Source: Cordylochernes scorpioides
Lineage: Eukaryota; Arthropoda; Arachnida; Pseudoscorpiones; Chernetidae
Length of the DNA stretch: 64,000 nucleotides
Direction: 5' to 3'
Assembly (NCBI GenBank): GCA_030710605.1
Contig: CP092886.1
Location: 56,201,956-56,265,955, forward strand
The notes below the pieces were generated by a model, which was not told where the DNA came from, did not search any database, and saw nothing but the letters and a program-made list of their open reading frames with translations. Positions 11,014 through 25,925 of this stretch are shown piece by piece; the first letter of the stretch is position 1; each line of letters opens with the position of its first letter. Made by a program: the position numbers and the translations under genes.

Positions 11014-13103
11014 GCAAGTCAGCACTTCAAAGTAAACGGAGTGTGTGCTAACGCCAATAGTGCTCCGGAATTATTACTATAAACGTTTATATATATAAAA
11101 TAAATCCGACACACAAAATATTTTATGAGAATGGTTTCAAATTTGTTTCCCGGTCCAAGTATGTCGCCCAGGAATTCTGTTGAACTTGGCATAAATTTTG
11201 TCGACGCCGGCTGATTTGGCCTAAACATTAATCTTTTACTGCGAGACGTCGTAACCCGAGAAAATAAAAAGCGCCTCCCCTACTTTTTTTACCTTTTTGC
11301 ATGATTTATAAAAAATGGCTTTCCTTTTATGTGTCCAAGAAATTGATTTTCTTATATAAATCCCCCACCCTGCTCAGTGTAATGTTTTGGAGCATCATTT
11401 TGCCCTGGAGCGAGATGGAGCCAGATTTATTTACATTGTTTTATTTATGGCTTCCAGGTTGAGTTTAGGAGGCTTTCCTTTGTGCGCGACGATTAATTGG
11501 GGTATAATTTGCATATCTCTTCATAACTCACGTCTATTCATCATGAGGGTCATTTGTGTGTCTATTCACATTTTACGATCAATTATTGGAATCTCACACA
11601 TGTGTGTGCCTTTGCATCCATTATTAAGTTCACATCAATCTATTACTGCCCTTTGGTTAGTATTCGCACATTTTAACACAAAGTTTAGAATATAAAATAT
11701 ACTACCTTTGTAAATGCGATTTCTCAGAAATTATTTTAAAATAGCGTAAAAATATAGACATAATAATGGGTGAATTTTTTCCAGACCATTCACAACTGCA
11801 GCATTAATTTGGTATGTAATCTTTTCTAATTAATACGAAAAAAAAAGAACCTATTTAATTTTTATTTTTGTTTACATATATATATATACAGATACTACAA
11901 TTTGATCTTAGCCAAAGGGCTATAAATAAATATAATATATATATATACTTAAACTTTATTTTTATAGAAATTTTACAGTATTACAACAGCGCTGATTGTG
12001 CGTAGGTTGTGAGTGCGTTGTATGTGTTGGGACTGTCGTTTGTGTCTGTTGTGAGTTAACCCTTTCGCTGCTTATCACGCGTCTGCGTGTGATCTTAATC
12101 CTTTCCTCAGGTGCCACACACATTCTAGCTTATGATTATGAGCTTTTCTCAGAAGTCTTATAACACATTTGAGCGTGATCTAAGACCCGACATTTAATTT
12201 TCTGGTTCCAATGCATTGTAAGTGTATTTGGTGAAGCAATCTTTGCTACCTGATTGTGAATGATCGCGCTTTGACCCTTTTGATCCCAGTCTTTTATTGG
12301 AAAAAACTGTTTTGAGAAATCATTTATCGTCACTTGAGACAAGTCTGCATCTAGGATGCTGCAAACACAAAAATTGAAATACTTGTATGTGTATTAAATC
12401 TAGTTTGGTCCTTTTTTAGGCCAACCATGTTGTACGTGTATTATGCTTGATAAAATCTATTATTATATATTATATATACCCCTCTCTCTCTCAATGTTTA
12501 TATGTAGGTTAATATTCTATATGTCCGTTTTTTTTCCTGCTCTGATTGGCCGTTCAATGTACTGTGACCTTAATTTGTCAATCCACATGGATTTCATTAG
12601 CCAATCAGCGTGCAGTGTTTCTATAGCTCAGAGGTATTGAAAAAGGAATTATACTTTAAATAACAGGACGTGAGCTCGATTATTGGAAGTTCTCATTTCA
12701 TTTTGAGCGATAATAAAATATTAGAATATTTTGTCATTCTAACTGTACTTTTCAAAACTAAAATATATAAGGAATATATTTAAATATCTCATATTGATAT
12801 TAGGGTTTTCAAATTTCCTTTATTCTATAGGAGGATCTGACGCTTGATCTTATTTTGTAATGGTCAATTTTAGAGACAGAGAGAATGGGTCGATGTTATT
12901 GCAACGACAGATTTTTATGGTTAAATTATTCTTGAAATGTTCCGGCGCTTTTGCAACGGGCTAATGTTGCTCTAGTATATGATCATAATTTATATTATGA
13001 TTTCTAATATAAACACATTCCCATATTTTTTTAAGAGAAAAATTTATAATATAAAAGTCTGACCCGTTTAACAATTTATTTAGAAAACAAATTGGTATCA
13101 TTC
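11014..13103. other. AT-rich non-genic stretch
   Basis: No recognisable gene. The region has balanced islands at about 11130-11270 and 11390-11660, a U2 snRNA fragment between (TA)n tracts at 11880-11950, a small hairpin ATCACGCG-TC-TGCGTGTGAT at 12076-12095, and AT-rich filler up to the satellite edge. Confidence 0.6.
11887..11920 (-). pseudogene. U2 snRNA 5'-region fragment
   Basis: The minus strand reads GCCCTTTGGCTAAGATCAA followed by ATTGTAGTATCTGT. This matches U2 snRNA nucleotides ~12-43, with a mismatch in the CCUUUU run and a one-base insertion plus substitution after GATCAA; it includes the GUAGUA branch-point-pairing segment. The match stops abruptly in (TA)n on both sides, so it is a short retro-pseudogene fragment, not a functional gene. 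Confidence 0.82.
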
Positions 13104-16100
13104 ATTATTGATGATCCAGATATTTCAGAACTTCTGAACGCCACACTAAAGATAGAAAAACAAATCATCACTAATGAGCCAGATACTCAGAACTTCTAAA
13201 CATCAGTAACAAATGTGTGGTGGGGTCCATCACTGATGAGCCAGATACTCAGAACCTCTAAACATCACAGTAACGATAGAGAAACAAATGTGTGGTGGGG
13301 TCCATCACTGATGAGCCAGATACTCAGAACCTCTAAACATCACAGTAACGATAGAGAAACAAATGTGTGGTGGGGTCCATCACTGATGAGCCAGATACTC
13401 AGAACTTCTAAACATCACAGTAACGAAAGAGAAACAAATGTGTGGTGGGGTCCATCACTGATGAGCCAGATACTCAGAACCTCTAAACATCACAGTAACG
13501 ATAGAGAAACAAATGTGTGGTGGGGTCCATCACTGATGAGCCAGATACTCATGATTTCTGAACATCACAGTCACGATAGAGAAACAAATGTGTGGTGGGG
13601 TCCATCACTGATGAGCCAGATACTCAGAACTTCTAAAATCACAGTAACGAAAGAGAAACAAATGTGTGGTGGGGTCCATCACTAATGAGCCAGATACTCA
13701 GAACTTCTAAACATCACAGTAACGATAGAGAAACAAATGTGTGGTGGGGTCCATCACTGATGAGCCAGATACTCAGAACTTCTAAACATCACAGTAACGA
13801 TAGAGAAACAAATGTGTGGCGGGGTCCATCACTGATGAGCCAGATACTCAGAACTTCTAAACATCACAGTAACGATAGAGAAACAGATGTGTGGTGGGGT
13901 CCATCACTGATGAGCCAGATACTCAGAACTTCTAAACATCATAGTAACGATAGAGAAACAAATGTGTGGCGGGGGTCCATCACTGATGAGCCAGATACTC
14001 AGAACCTCTAAACATCACAGTAACGATAGAGAAACAAATGTGTGGCGGGGTCCATCACTGATGAGCCAGATACTCAGAACTTCTAAACATCACAGTCACG
14101 ATAGAGAAACAAATGTGTGGTGGGGGTCCATCACTGATGAGCCAGATACTCATGATTTCTGAACATCACAGTCACGATAGAGAAACAAATGTGTGGTGGG
14201 GTCCATCACTGATGAGCCAGATACTCAGAACTTCTAAACATCACAGTAACGATAGAGAAACAAATGTGTGGCGGGGTCCATCACTGATGAGCCAGATACT
14301 CATGATTTCTGAACATCACAGTCACGATAGAGAAACAAATGTGTGGTGGGGTCCATCACTGATGAGCCAGATACTCAGGACTTCTAAACATCACAGTAAC
14401 GATAGAGAAACAAATGTGTGAGGGGTCCATCACTGATGAGCCAGATACTCAGGACTTCTGAACATCACAGTAACGATAGAGAAACAAATGTGTGGTGGGG
14501 CCATCACTGATGAGCCAGATACTCATGATTTCTGAACATCACAGTCACGATAGAGAAACAAATGTGTGGTGGGGGTCCATCACTGATGAGCCAGATACTC
14601 AGAACTTCTAAACATCACAGTAACGATAGAGAAACAAATGTGTGGCGGAGTCCATCACTGATGAGCCAGATACTCATGATTTCTGAACATCACAGTCACG
14701 ATAGAGAAACAAATGTGTGGTGGGGTCCATCACTGATGAGCCAGATACTCAGAACTTCTAAACATCACAGTAACGATAGAGAAACAAATGTGTGGCGGGG
14801 TCCATCACTGATGAGCCAGATACTCATGATTTCTGAACATCACAGTCACGATAGAGAAACAAATGTGTGGTGGGGTCCATCACTGATGAGCCAGATACTC
14901 AGGACTTCTAAACATCACAGTAACGATAGAGAAACAAATGTGTGAGGGGTCCATCACTGATGAGCCAGATACTCAGAACCTCTAAACATCACAGTAACGA
15001 TAGAGAAACAAATGTGTGGTGGGGTCCATCACTGATGAGCCAGATACTCAGAACCTCTAAACATCACAGTAACGATAGAGAAACAAATGTGTGGTGGGGT
15101 CCATCACTGATGAGCCAGATACTCAGAACTTCTAAACATCACAGTAACGAAAGAGAAACAAATGTGTGGTGGGGTCCATCACTAATGAGCCAGATACTCA
15201 GAACTTCTAAACATCACAGTAACGATAGAGAAACAAATGTGTGGCGGGGTCCATCACTGATGAGCCAGATACTCAGAACTTCTAAACATCACAGTAACGA
15301 TAGAGAAACAAATGTGTGGCGGGGTCCATCACTGATGAGCCAGATACTCATGATTTCTGAACATCACAGTCACGATAGAGAAACAAATGTGTGGTGGGGT
15401 CCATCACTGATGAGCCAGATACTCAGGACTTCTAAACATCACAGTAACGATAGAGAAACAAATGTGTGGTGGGGTCCATCACTGATGAGCCAGATACTCA
15501 GAACTTCTAAAAATCACAGTAACGAAAGAGAAACAAATGTGTGGTGGGGTCCATCACTAATGAGCCAGATACTCAGAACTTCTAAACATCACAGTAACGA
15601 TAGAGAAACAAATGTGTGGTGGGGTCCATCACTGATGAGCCAGATACTCAGAACTTCTAAACATCACAGTAACGATAGAGAAACAGATGTGTGGTGGGGT
15701 CCATCACTGATGAGCCAGATACTCAGAACTTCTAAACATCATAGTAACGATAGAGAAACAAATGTGTGGCGGGGTCCATCACTGATGAGCCAGATACTCA
15801 GAACCTCTAAACATCACAGTAACGATAGGGAAACAAATGTGTGGCGGGGGTCCATCACTGATGAGCCAGATACTCAGAACTTCTAAACATCACAGTCACG
15901 ATAGAGAAACAAATGTGTGGTGGGGTCCATCACTGATGAGCCAGATACTCATGATTTCTGAACATCACAGTCACGATAGAGAAACAAATGTGTGGTGGGG
16001 TCCATCACTGATGAGCCAGATACTCAGAACTTCTAAACATCACAGTAACGATAGAGAAACAAATGTGTGGCGGGGTCCATCACTGATGAGCCAGATACTC

Positions 16101-19100
16101 ATGATTTCTGAACATCACAGTCACGATAGAGAAACAAATGTGTGGTGGGGTCCATCACTGATGAGCCAGATACTCAGGACTTCTAAACATCACAGTAACG
16201 ATAGAGAAACAAATGTGTGAGGGGTCCATCACTGATGAGCCAGATACTCAGGACTTCTGAACATCACAGTAACGATAGAGAAACAAATGTGTGGTGGGGT
16301 CCATCACTGATGAGCCAGATACTCAGAACTTCTAAACATCACAGTAACGATAGAGAAACAGATGTGTGGTGGGGTCCATCACTGATGAGCCAGATACTCA
16401 GAACTTCTAAACATCATAGTAACGATAGAGAAACAAATGTGTGGCGGGGTCCATCACTGATGAGCCAGATACTCAGAACCTCTAAACATCACAGTAACGA
16501 TAGGGAAACAAATGTGTGGCGGGGTCCATCACTGATGAGCCAGATACTCAGAACTTCTAAACATCACAGTCACGATAGAGAAACAAATGTGTGGTGGGGT
16601 CCATCACTGATGAGCCAGATACTCATGATTTCTGAACATCACAGTCACGATAGAGAAACAAATGTGTGGTGGGGTCCATCACTGATGAGCCAGATACTCA
16701 GAACTTCTAAACATCACAGTAACGATAGAGAAACAAATGTGTGGCGGGGTCCATCACTGATGAGCCAGATACTCATGATTTCTGAACATCACAGTCACGA
16801 TAGAGAAACAAATGTGTGGTGGGGTCCATCACTGATGAGCCAGATACTCAGGACTTCTAAACATCACAGTAACGATAGAGAAACAAATGTGTGAGGGGTC
16901 CATCACTGATGAGCCAGATACTCAGGACTTCTGAACATCACAGTAACGATAGAGAAACAAATGTGTGGTGGGGCCATCACTGATGAGCCAGATACTCATG
17001 ATTTCTGAACATCACAGTCACGATAGAGAAACAAATGTGTGGTGGGGTCCATCACTGATGAGCCAGATACTCAGAACTTCTAAACATCACAGTAACGATA
17101 GAGAAACAAATGTGTGGCGGGGGTCCATCACTGATGAGCCAGATACTCATGATTTCTGAACATCACAGTCACGATAGAGAAACAAATGTGTGGTGGGGTC
17201 CATCACTGATGAGCCAGATACTCAGAACTTCTAAAAATCACAGTAACGAAAGAGAAACAAATGTGTGGTGGGGTCCATCACTGATGAGCCAGATACTCAG
17301 AACTTCTAAACATCACAGTAACGATAGAGAAACAAATGTGTGGCGGGGTCCATCACTGATGAGCCAGATACTCAGAACTTCTAAACATCACAGTAACGAT
17401 AGAGAAACAGATGTGTGGTGGGGTCCATCACTGATGAGCCAGATACTCAGAACTTCTAAACATCATAGTAACGATAGAGAAACAAATGTGTGGCGGGGTC
17501 CATCACTGATGAGCCAGATACTCAGAACCTCTAAACATCACAGTAACGATAGAGAAACAAATGTGTGGCGGGGTCCATCACTGATGAGCCAGATACTCAG
17601 AACTTCTAAACATCACAGTCACGATAGAGAAACAAATGTGTGGTGGGGTCCATCACTGATGAGCCAGATACTCATGATTTCTGAACATCACAGTCACGAT
17701 AGAGAAACAAATGTGTGGTGGGGTCCATCACTGATGAGCCAGATACTCAGAACTTCTAAACATCACAGTAACGATAGAGAAACAAATGTGTGGCGGGGTC
17801 CATCACTGATGAGCCAGATACTCATGATTTCTGAACATCACAGTCACGATAGAGAAACAAATGTGTGGTGGGGTCCATCACTGATGAGCCAGATACTCAG
17901 GACTTCTAAACATCACAGTAACGATAGAGAAACAAATGTGTGAGGGGTCCATCACTGATGAGCCAGATACTCAGGACTTCTGAACATCACAGTAACGATA
18001 GAGAAACAAATGTGTGGTGGGGCCATCACTGATGAGCCAGATACTCATGATTTCTGAACATCACAGTCATGATAGAGAAACAAATGTGTGGTGGGGTCCA
18101 TCACTGATGAGCCAGATACTCAGAACTTCTAAACATCACAGTAACGATAGAGAAACAAATGTGTGGCGGGGTCCATCACTGATGAGCCAGATACTCATGA
18201 TTTCTGAACATCACAGTAACGATAGAGAAACAAATGTGTGGTGGGGTCCATCACTGATGAGCCAGATACTCAGGACTTCTAAACATCACAGTAACGATAG
18301 AGAAACAAATGTGTGGTGGGGTCCATCACTGATGAGCCAGATACTCAGAACTTCTAAAAATCACAGTAACGAAAGAGAAACAAATGTGTGGTGGGGTCCA
18401 TCACTGATGAGCCAGATACTCAGAACTTCTAAACATCACAGTAACGATAGAGAAACAAATGTGTGGCGGGGTCCATCACTGATGAGCCAGATACTCATGA
18501 TTTCTGAACATCACAGTCACGATAGAGAAACAAATGTGTGGCGGGGTCCATCACTGATGAGCCAGATACTCAGAACTTCTAAACATCACAGTAAACGATA
18601 GAGAAACAGATGTGTGGTGGGGTCCATCACTGATGAGCCAGATACTCAGAACTTCTAAACATCATAGTAACGATAGAGAAACAAATGTGTGGCGGGGTCC
18701 ATCACTGATGAGCCAGATACTCAGAACCTCTAAACATCACAGTAACGATAGAGAAACAAATGTGTGGCGGGGTCCATCACTGATGAGCCAGATACTCAGA
18801 ACTTCTAAACATCACAGTCACGATAGAGAAACAAATGTGTGGTGGGGTCCATCCACTGATGAGCCAGATACTCATGATTTCTGAACATCACAGTCACGAT
18901 AGAGAAACAAATGTGTGGTGGGGTCCATCACTGATGAGCCAGATACTCAGAACTTCTAAACATCACAGTAACGATAGAGAAACAAATGTGTGGCGGGGGT
19001 CCATCACTGATGAGCCAGATACTCATGATTTCTGAACATCACAGTCCACGATAGAGAAACAAATGTGTGGTGGGGTCCATCACTGATGAGCCAGATACTC

Positions 19101-22100
19101 AGGACTTCTAAACATCACAGTAACGATAGAGAAACAATGTGTGAGGGGTCCATCACTGATGAGCCAGATACTCAGGACTTCTGAACATCACAGTAACGAT
19201 AGAGAAACAAATGTGTGGTGGGGCCATCACTGATGAGACAGATACTCATGATTTCTGAACATCACAGTCACGATAGAGAAACAAATGTGTGGTGGGGTCC
19301 ATCACTGATGAGCCAGATACTCAGGACTTCTAAACATCACAGTAACGATAGAGAAACAAATGTGTGAGGGGTCCATCACTGATGAGCCAGATACTCAGGA
19401 CTTCTGAACATCACAGTAACGATAGAGAAACAAATGTGTGGTGGGGGCCATCACTGATGAGCCAGATACTCATGATTTCTGAACATCACAGTCACGATAG
19501 AGAAACAAATGTGTGGTGGGGTCCATCACTGATGAGCCAGATACTCAGAACTTCTAAACATCACAGTAACGATAGAGAAACAAATGTGTGGCGGGGTCCA
19601 TCACTGATGAGCCAGATACTCATGATTTCTGAACATCACAGTCACGATAGAGAAACAAATGTGTGGTGGGGTCCATCACTGATGAGCCAGATACTCAGGA
19701 CTTCTAAACATCACAGTAACGATAGAGAAACAAATGTGTGAGGGGGTCCATCACTGATGAGCCAGATACTCAGGACTTCTGAACATCACAGTAACGATAG
19801 AGAAACAAATGTGTGGTGGGGCCATCACTGATGAGCCAGATACTCATGATTTCTGAACATCACAGTCACGATAGAGAAACAAATGTGTGGTGGGGTCCAT
19901 CACTGATGAGCCAGATACTCAGAACTTCTAAACATCACAGTAACGATAGAGAAACAAATGTGTGGCGGGGGTCCATCACTGATGAGCCAGATACTCATGA
20001 TTTCTGAACATCACAGTAACGATAGAGAAACAAATGTGTGGTGGGGTCCATCACTGATGAGCCAGATACTCAGGACTTCTAAACATCACAGTAACGATAG
20101 AGAAACAAATGTGTGGTGGGGTCCATCACTGATGAGCCAGATACTCAGAACTTCTAAAAATCACAGTAACGAAAGAGAAACAAATGTGTGGTGGGGTCCA
20201 TCACTGATGAGCCAGATACTCAGAACTTCTAAACATCACAGTAACGATAGAGAAACAAATGTGTGGCGGGGTCCATCACTGATGAGCCAGATACTCATGA
20301 TTTCTGAACATCACAGTCACGATAGAGAAACAAATGTGTGGCGGGGTCCATCACTGATGAGCCAGATACTCAGAACTTCTAAACATCACAGTAACGATAG
20401 AGAAACAGATGTGTGGTGGGGTCCATCACTGATGAGCCAGATACTCAGAACTTCTAAACATCATAGTAACGATAGAGAAACAAATGTGTGGCGGGGTCCA
20501 TCACTGATGAGCCAGATACTCAGAACCTCTAAACATCACAGTAACGATAGAGAAACAAATGTGTGGCGGGGTCCATCACTGATGAGCCAGATACTCAGAA
20601 CTTCTAAACATCACAGTCACGATAGAGAAACAAATGTGTGGTGGGGTCCATCACTGATGAGCCAGATACTCATGATTTCTGAACATCACAGTCACGATAG
20701 AGAAACAAATGTGTGGTGGGGTCCATCACTGATGAGCCAGATACTCAGAACTTCTAAACATCACAGTAACGATAGAGAAACAAATGTGTGGCGGGGTCCA
20801 TCACTGATGAGCCAGATACTCATGATTTCTGAACATCACAGTCACGATAGAGAAACAAATGTGTGGTGGGGTCCATCACTGATGAGCCAGATACTCAGGA
20901 CTTCTAAACATCACAGTAACGATAGAGAAACAAATGTGTGAGGGGTCCATCACTGATGAGCCAGATACTCAGGACTTCTGAACATCACAGTAACGATAGA
21001 GAAACAAATGTGTGGTGGGGCCATCACTGATGAGCCAGATACTCATGATTTCTGAACATCACAGTCACGATAGAGAAACAAATGTGTGGTGGGGTCCAAC
21101 ACTGATGAGCCAGATACTCAGAACCTCTAAACATCACAGTAACGATAGAGAAACAAATGTGTGGCGGGGTCCATCACTGATGAGCCAGATACTCATGATT
21201 TCTGAACATCACAGTCACGATAGAGAAACAAATGTGTGGTGGGGTCCATCACTGATGAGCCAGATACTCAGAACTTCTAAAAATCACAGTAACGAAAGAG
21301 AAACAAATGTGTGGTGGGGTCCATCACTAATGAGCCAGATACTCAGAACTTCTAAACATCACAGTAACGATAGAGAAACAAATGTGTGGTGGGGTCCATC
21401 ACTGATGAGCCAGATACTCAGAACTTCTAAACATCACAGTAACGATAGAGAAACAAATGTGTGGCGGGGTCCATCACTGATGAGCCAGATACTCAGAACT
21501 TCTAAACATCACAGTAACGATAGAGAAACAGATGTGTGGTGGGGTCCATCACTGATGAGCCAGATACTCAGAACTTCTAAACATCATAGTAACGATAGAG
21601 AAACAAATGTGTGGCGGGGTCCATCACTGATGAGCCAGATACTCAGAACTTCTAAACATCACAGTCACGATAGAGAAACAAATGTGTGGTGGGGTCCATC
21701 ACTGATGAGCCAGATACTCATGATTTCTGAACATCACAGTCACGATAGAGAAACAAATGTGTGGTGGGGTCCATCACTGATGAGCCAGATACTCAGAACT
21801 TCTAAACATCACAGTAACGATAGAGAAACAAATGTGTGGCGGGGTCCATCACTGATGAGCCAGATACTCATGATTTCTGAACATCACAGTCACGATAGAG
21901 AAACAAATGTGTGGTGGGGTCCATCACTGATGAGCCAGATACTCAGGACTTCTAAACATCACAGTAACGATAGAGAACCAAATGTGTGAGGGGTCCATCA
22001 CTGATGAGCCAGATACTCAGGACTTCTGAACATCACAGTAACGATAGAGAAACAAATGTGTGGTGGGGCCATCACTGATGAGCCAGATACTCATGATTTC

Positions 22101-25100
22101 TGAACATCACAGTCACGATAGAGAAACAAATGTGTGGTGGGGTCCATCACTGATGAGCCAGATACTCAGAACTTCTAAACATCACAGTAACGATAGAGAA
22201 ACAAATGTGTGGCGGGGTCCATCACTGATGAGCCAGATACTCATGATTTCTGAACATCACAGTCACGATAGAGAAACAAATGTGTGGTGGGGTCCATCAC
22301 TGATGAGCCAGATACTCAGAACCTCTAAACATCACAGTAACGATAGAGAAACAAATGTGTGGTGGGGTCCATCACTGATGAGCCAGATACTCAGAACTTC
22401 TAAACATCACAGTAACGAAAGAGAAACAAATGTGTGGTGGGGTCCATCACTAATGAGCCAGATACTCAGAACTTCTAAACATCACAGTAACGATAGAGAA
22501 ACAAATGTGTGGCGGGGGTCCATCACTGATGAGCCAGATACTCAGAACTTCTAAACATCACAGTAACGATAGAGAAACAAATGTGTGGCGGGGGTCCATC
22601 ACTGATGAGCCAGATACTCATGATTTCTGAACATCACAGTCACGATAGAGAAACAAATGTGTGGTGGGGTCCATCACTGATGAGCCAGATACTCAGGACT
22701 TCTAAACATCACAGTAACGATAGAGAAACAAATGTGTGGTGGGGTCCATCACTGATGAGCCAGATACTCAGAACTTCTAAAAATCACAGTAACGAAAGAG
22801 AAACAAATGTGTGGTGGGGTCCATCACTAATGAGCCAGATACTCAGAACTTCTAAACATCACAGTAACGATAGAGAAACAAATGTTTGGTGGGGTCCATC
22901 ACTGATGAGCCAGATACTCAGAACTTCTAAACATCACAGTAACGATAGAGAAACAAATGTGTGGCGGGGTCCATCACTGATGAGCCAGATACTCAGAACT
23001 TCTAAACATCACAGTAACGATAGAGAAACAGATGTGTAGTGGGGTCCATCACTGATGAGCCAGATACTCAGAACTTCTAAACATCATAGTAACGATAGAG
23101 AAACAAATGTGTGGCGGGGTCCATCACTGATGAGCCAGATACTCAGAACCTCTAAACATCACAGTAACGATAGAGAAACAAATGTGTGGCGGGGTCCATC
23201 ACTGATGAGCCAGATACTCAGGACTTCTAAACATCACAGTAACGATAGAGAAACAAATGTGTGAGGGGTCCATCACTGATGAGCCAGATACTCAGGACTT
23301 CTGAACATCACAGTAACGATAGAGAAACAAATGTGTGGTGGGGCCATCACTGATGAGCCAGATACTCATGATTTCTGAACATCACAGTCACGATAGAGAA
23401 ACAAATGTGTGGTGGGGTCCATCACTGATGAGCCAGATACTCAGAACTTCTAAACATCACAGTAACGATAGAGAAACAAATGTGTGGCGGGGTCCATCAC
23501 TGATGAGCCAGATACTCATGATTTCTGAACATCACAGTCACGATAGAGAAACAAATGTGTGGTGGGGTCCATCACTGATGAGCCAGATACTCAGAACTTC
23601 TAAAAATCACAGTAACGAAAGAGAAACAAATGTGTGGTGGGGTCCATCACTAATGAGCCAGATACTCAGAACTTCTAAACATCACAGTAACGATAGAGAA
23701 ACAAATGTGTGGTGGGGTCCATCACTGATGAGCCAGATACTCAGAACTTCTAAACATCACAGTAACGATAGAGAAACAAATGTGTGGCGGGGTCCATCAC
23801 TGATGAGCCAGATACTCAGAACTTCTAAACATCACAGTAACGATAGAGAAACAGATGTGTGGTGGGGTCCATCACTGATGAGCCAGATACTCAGAACTTC
23901 TAAACATCATAGTAACGATAGAGAAACAAATGTGTGGCGGGGTCCATCACTGATGAGCCAGATACTCAGAACCTCTAAACATCACAGTAACGATAGAGAA
24001 ACAAATGTGTGGCGGGGTCCATCACTGATGAGCCAGATACTCAGAACTTCTAAACATCACAGTCACGATAGAGAAACAAATGTGTGGTGGGGTCCATCAC
24101 TGATGAGCCAGATACTCATGATTTCTGAACATCACAGTCACGATAGAGAAACAAATGTGTGGTGGGGTCCATCACTGATGAGCCAGATACTCAGAACTTC
24201 TAAACATCACAGTAACGATAGAGAAACAAATGTGTGGCGGGGTCCATCACTGATGAGCCAGATACTCATGATTTCTGAACATCACAGTCACGATAGAGAA
24301 ACAAATGTGTGGTGGGGTCCATCACTGATGAGCCAGATACTCAGGACTTCTAAACATCACAGTAACGATAGAGAAACAAATGTGTGAGGGGTCCATCACT
24401 GATGAGCCAGATACTCAGGACTTCTGAACATCACAGTAACGATAGAGAAACAAATGTGTGGTGGGGCCATCACTGATGAGCCAGATACTCATGATTTCTG
24501 AACATCACAGTCACGATAGAGAAACAAATGTGTGGTGGGGTCCATCACTGATGAGCCAGATACTCAGAACTTCTAAACATCACAGTAACGATAGAGAAAC
24601 AAATGTGTGGCGGGGTCCATCACTGATGAGCCAGATACTCATGATTTCTGAACATCACAGTCACGATAGAGAAACAAATGTGTGGTGGGGTCCATCACTG
24701 ATGAGCCAGATACTCAGAACTTCTAAACATCACAGTAACGATAGAGAAACAAATGTGTGGCGGGGTCCATCACTGATGAGCCAGATACTCATGATTTCTG
24801 AACATCACAGTCACGATAGAGAAACAAATGTGTGGTGGGGTCCATCACTGATGAGCCAGATACTCAGAACTTCTAAACATCACAGTAACGATAGAGAAAC
24901 AAATGTGTGGCGGGGTCCATCACTGATGAGCCAGATACTCAGGACTTCTAAACATCACAGTAACGATAGAGAAACAAATGTGTGAGGGGTCCATCACTGA
25001 TGAGCCAGATACTCAGAACCTCTAAACATCACAGTAACGATAGAGAAACAAATGTGTGGTGGGGTCCATCACTGATGAGCCAGATACTCAGAACCTCTAA

Positions 25101-25925
25101 ACATCACAGTAACGATAGAGAAACAAATGTGTGGTGGGGTCCATCACTGATGAGCCAGATACTCAGAACTTCTAAACATCACAGTAACGAAAGAGAAACA
25201 AATGTGTGGTGGGGTCCATCACTGATGAGCCAGATACTCAGAACCTCTAAACATCACAGTAACGATAGAGAAACAAATGTGTGGTGGGGTCCATCACTGA
25301 TGAGCCAGATACTCATGATTTCTGAACATCACAGTCACGATAGAGAAACAAATGTGTGGTGGGGTCCATCACTGATGAGCCAGATACTCATGATTTCTGA
25401 ACATCACAGTCACGATAGAGAAACAAATGTGTGGTGGGGTCCATCACTGATGAGCCAGATACTCAGGACTTCTAAACATCACAGTAACGATAGAGAAACA
25501 AATGTGTGGCGGGGTCCATCACTGATGAGCCAGATACTCAGGACTTCTGAACATCACAGTAACGATAGAGAAACAAATGTGTGGTGGGGTCCATCACTGA
25601 TGAGCCAGATACTCAGGACTTCTAAACATCACAGTAACGATAGAGAAAAAAATGTGTGGCGGGGTCCATCACTGATGAGCCAGATACTCAGGACTTCTGA
25701 ACATCACAGTAACGATAGAGAAACAAATGTGTGGTGGGGTCCATCACTGATGAGCCAGATACTCAAGACTTCTGAACATCATAGTAACGATAGAGAGACA
25801 AATGTGTGGCGGGGTCCATCACTGATGAGCCAGATACTCAGAACTTCTAAACATCACAGTAACGATAGAGAAACAAATGTGTGGCGGGGTCCATCAATGA
25901 TGAGCCAGAGCTTTCTGAAATTTAC
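13104..25925. repeat. 75-bp satellite, ~170 units with higher-order repeats
   Basis: Unit core GGGGTCCATCACTGATGAGC, CAGATACTCAGAACTTCTAA, ACATCACAGTAACGATAGAG, AAACAAATGTGTGG recurs every 75 bp without other sequence for 12.8 kb. Recurrent variants are AGAACTTCTAAAC, AGAACCTCTAAAC, AGGACTTCTAAAC, ATGATTTCTGAACATCACAGTCAC, AAAATCACAGTAACGAAAGAG, ACAGATGTG and GTGTGAGGGG. Their order repeats as ~14-17-unit blocks (see findings). Boundary units at 13104-13208 and 25880-25925 are degenerate, as expected at array edges. Because 75 is divisible by three, one frame stays open for up to 350 codons; I see no evidence that it is a gene. Confidence 0.98.

Noticed and set aside
13104-25925. Hammerhead ribozyme in each satellite unit (CTGATGAG ... 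GAAAC and GGGTCC)
   Set aside because: The core words are there, but the bases after CTGATGA and before GAAAC cannot pair as stem II, stem III would be two base pairs, and CATCA next to the cleavage position cannot pair with the CATCA before CTGATGA as stem I.
13104-25925. CRISPR array
   Set aside because: Units are contiguous with no unique spacers, and the host is a eukaryote.
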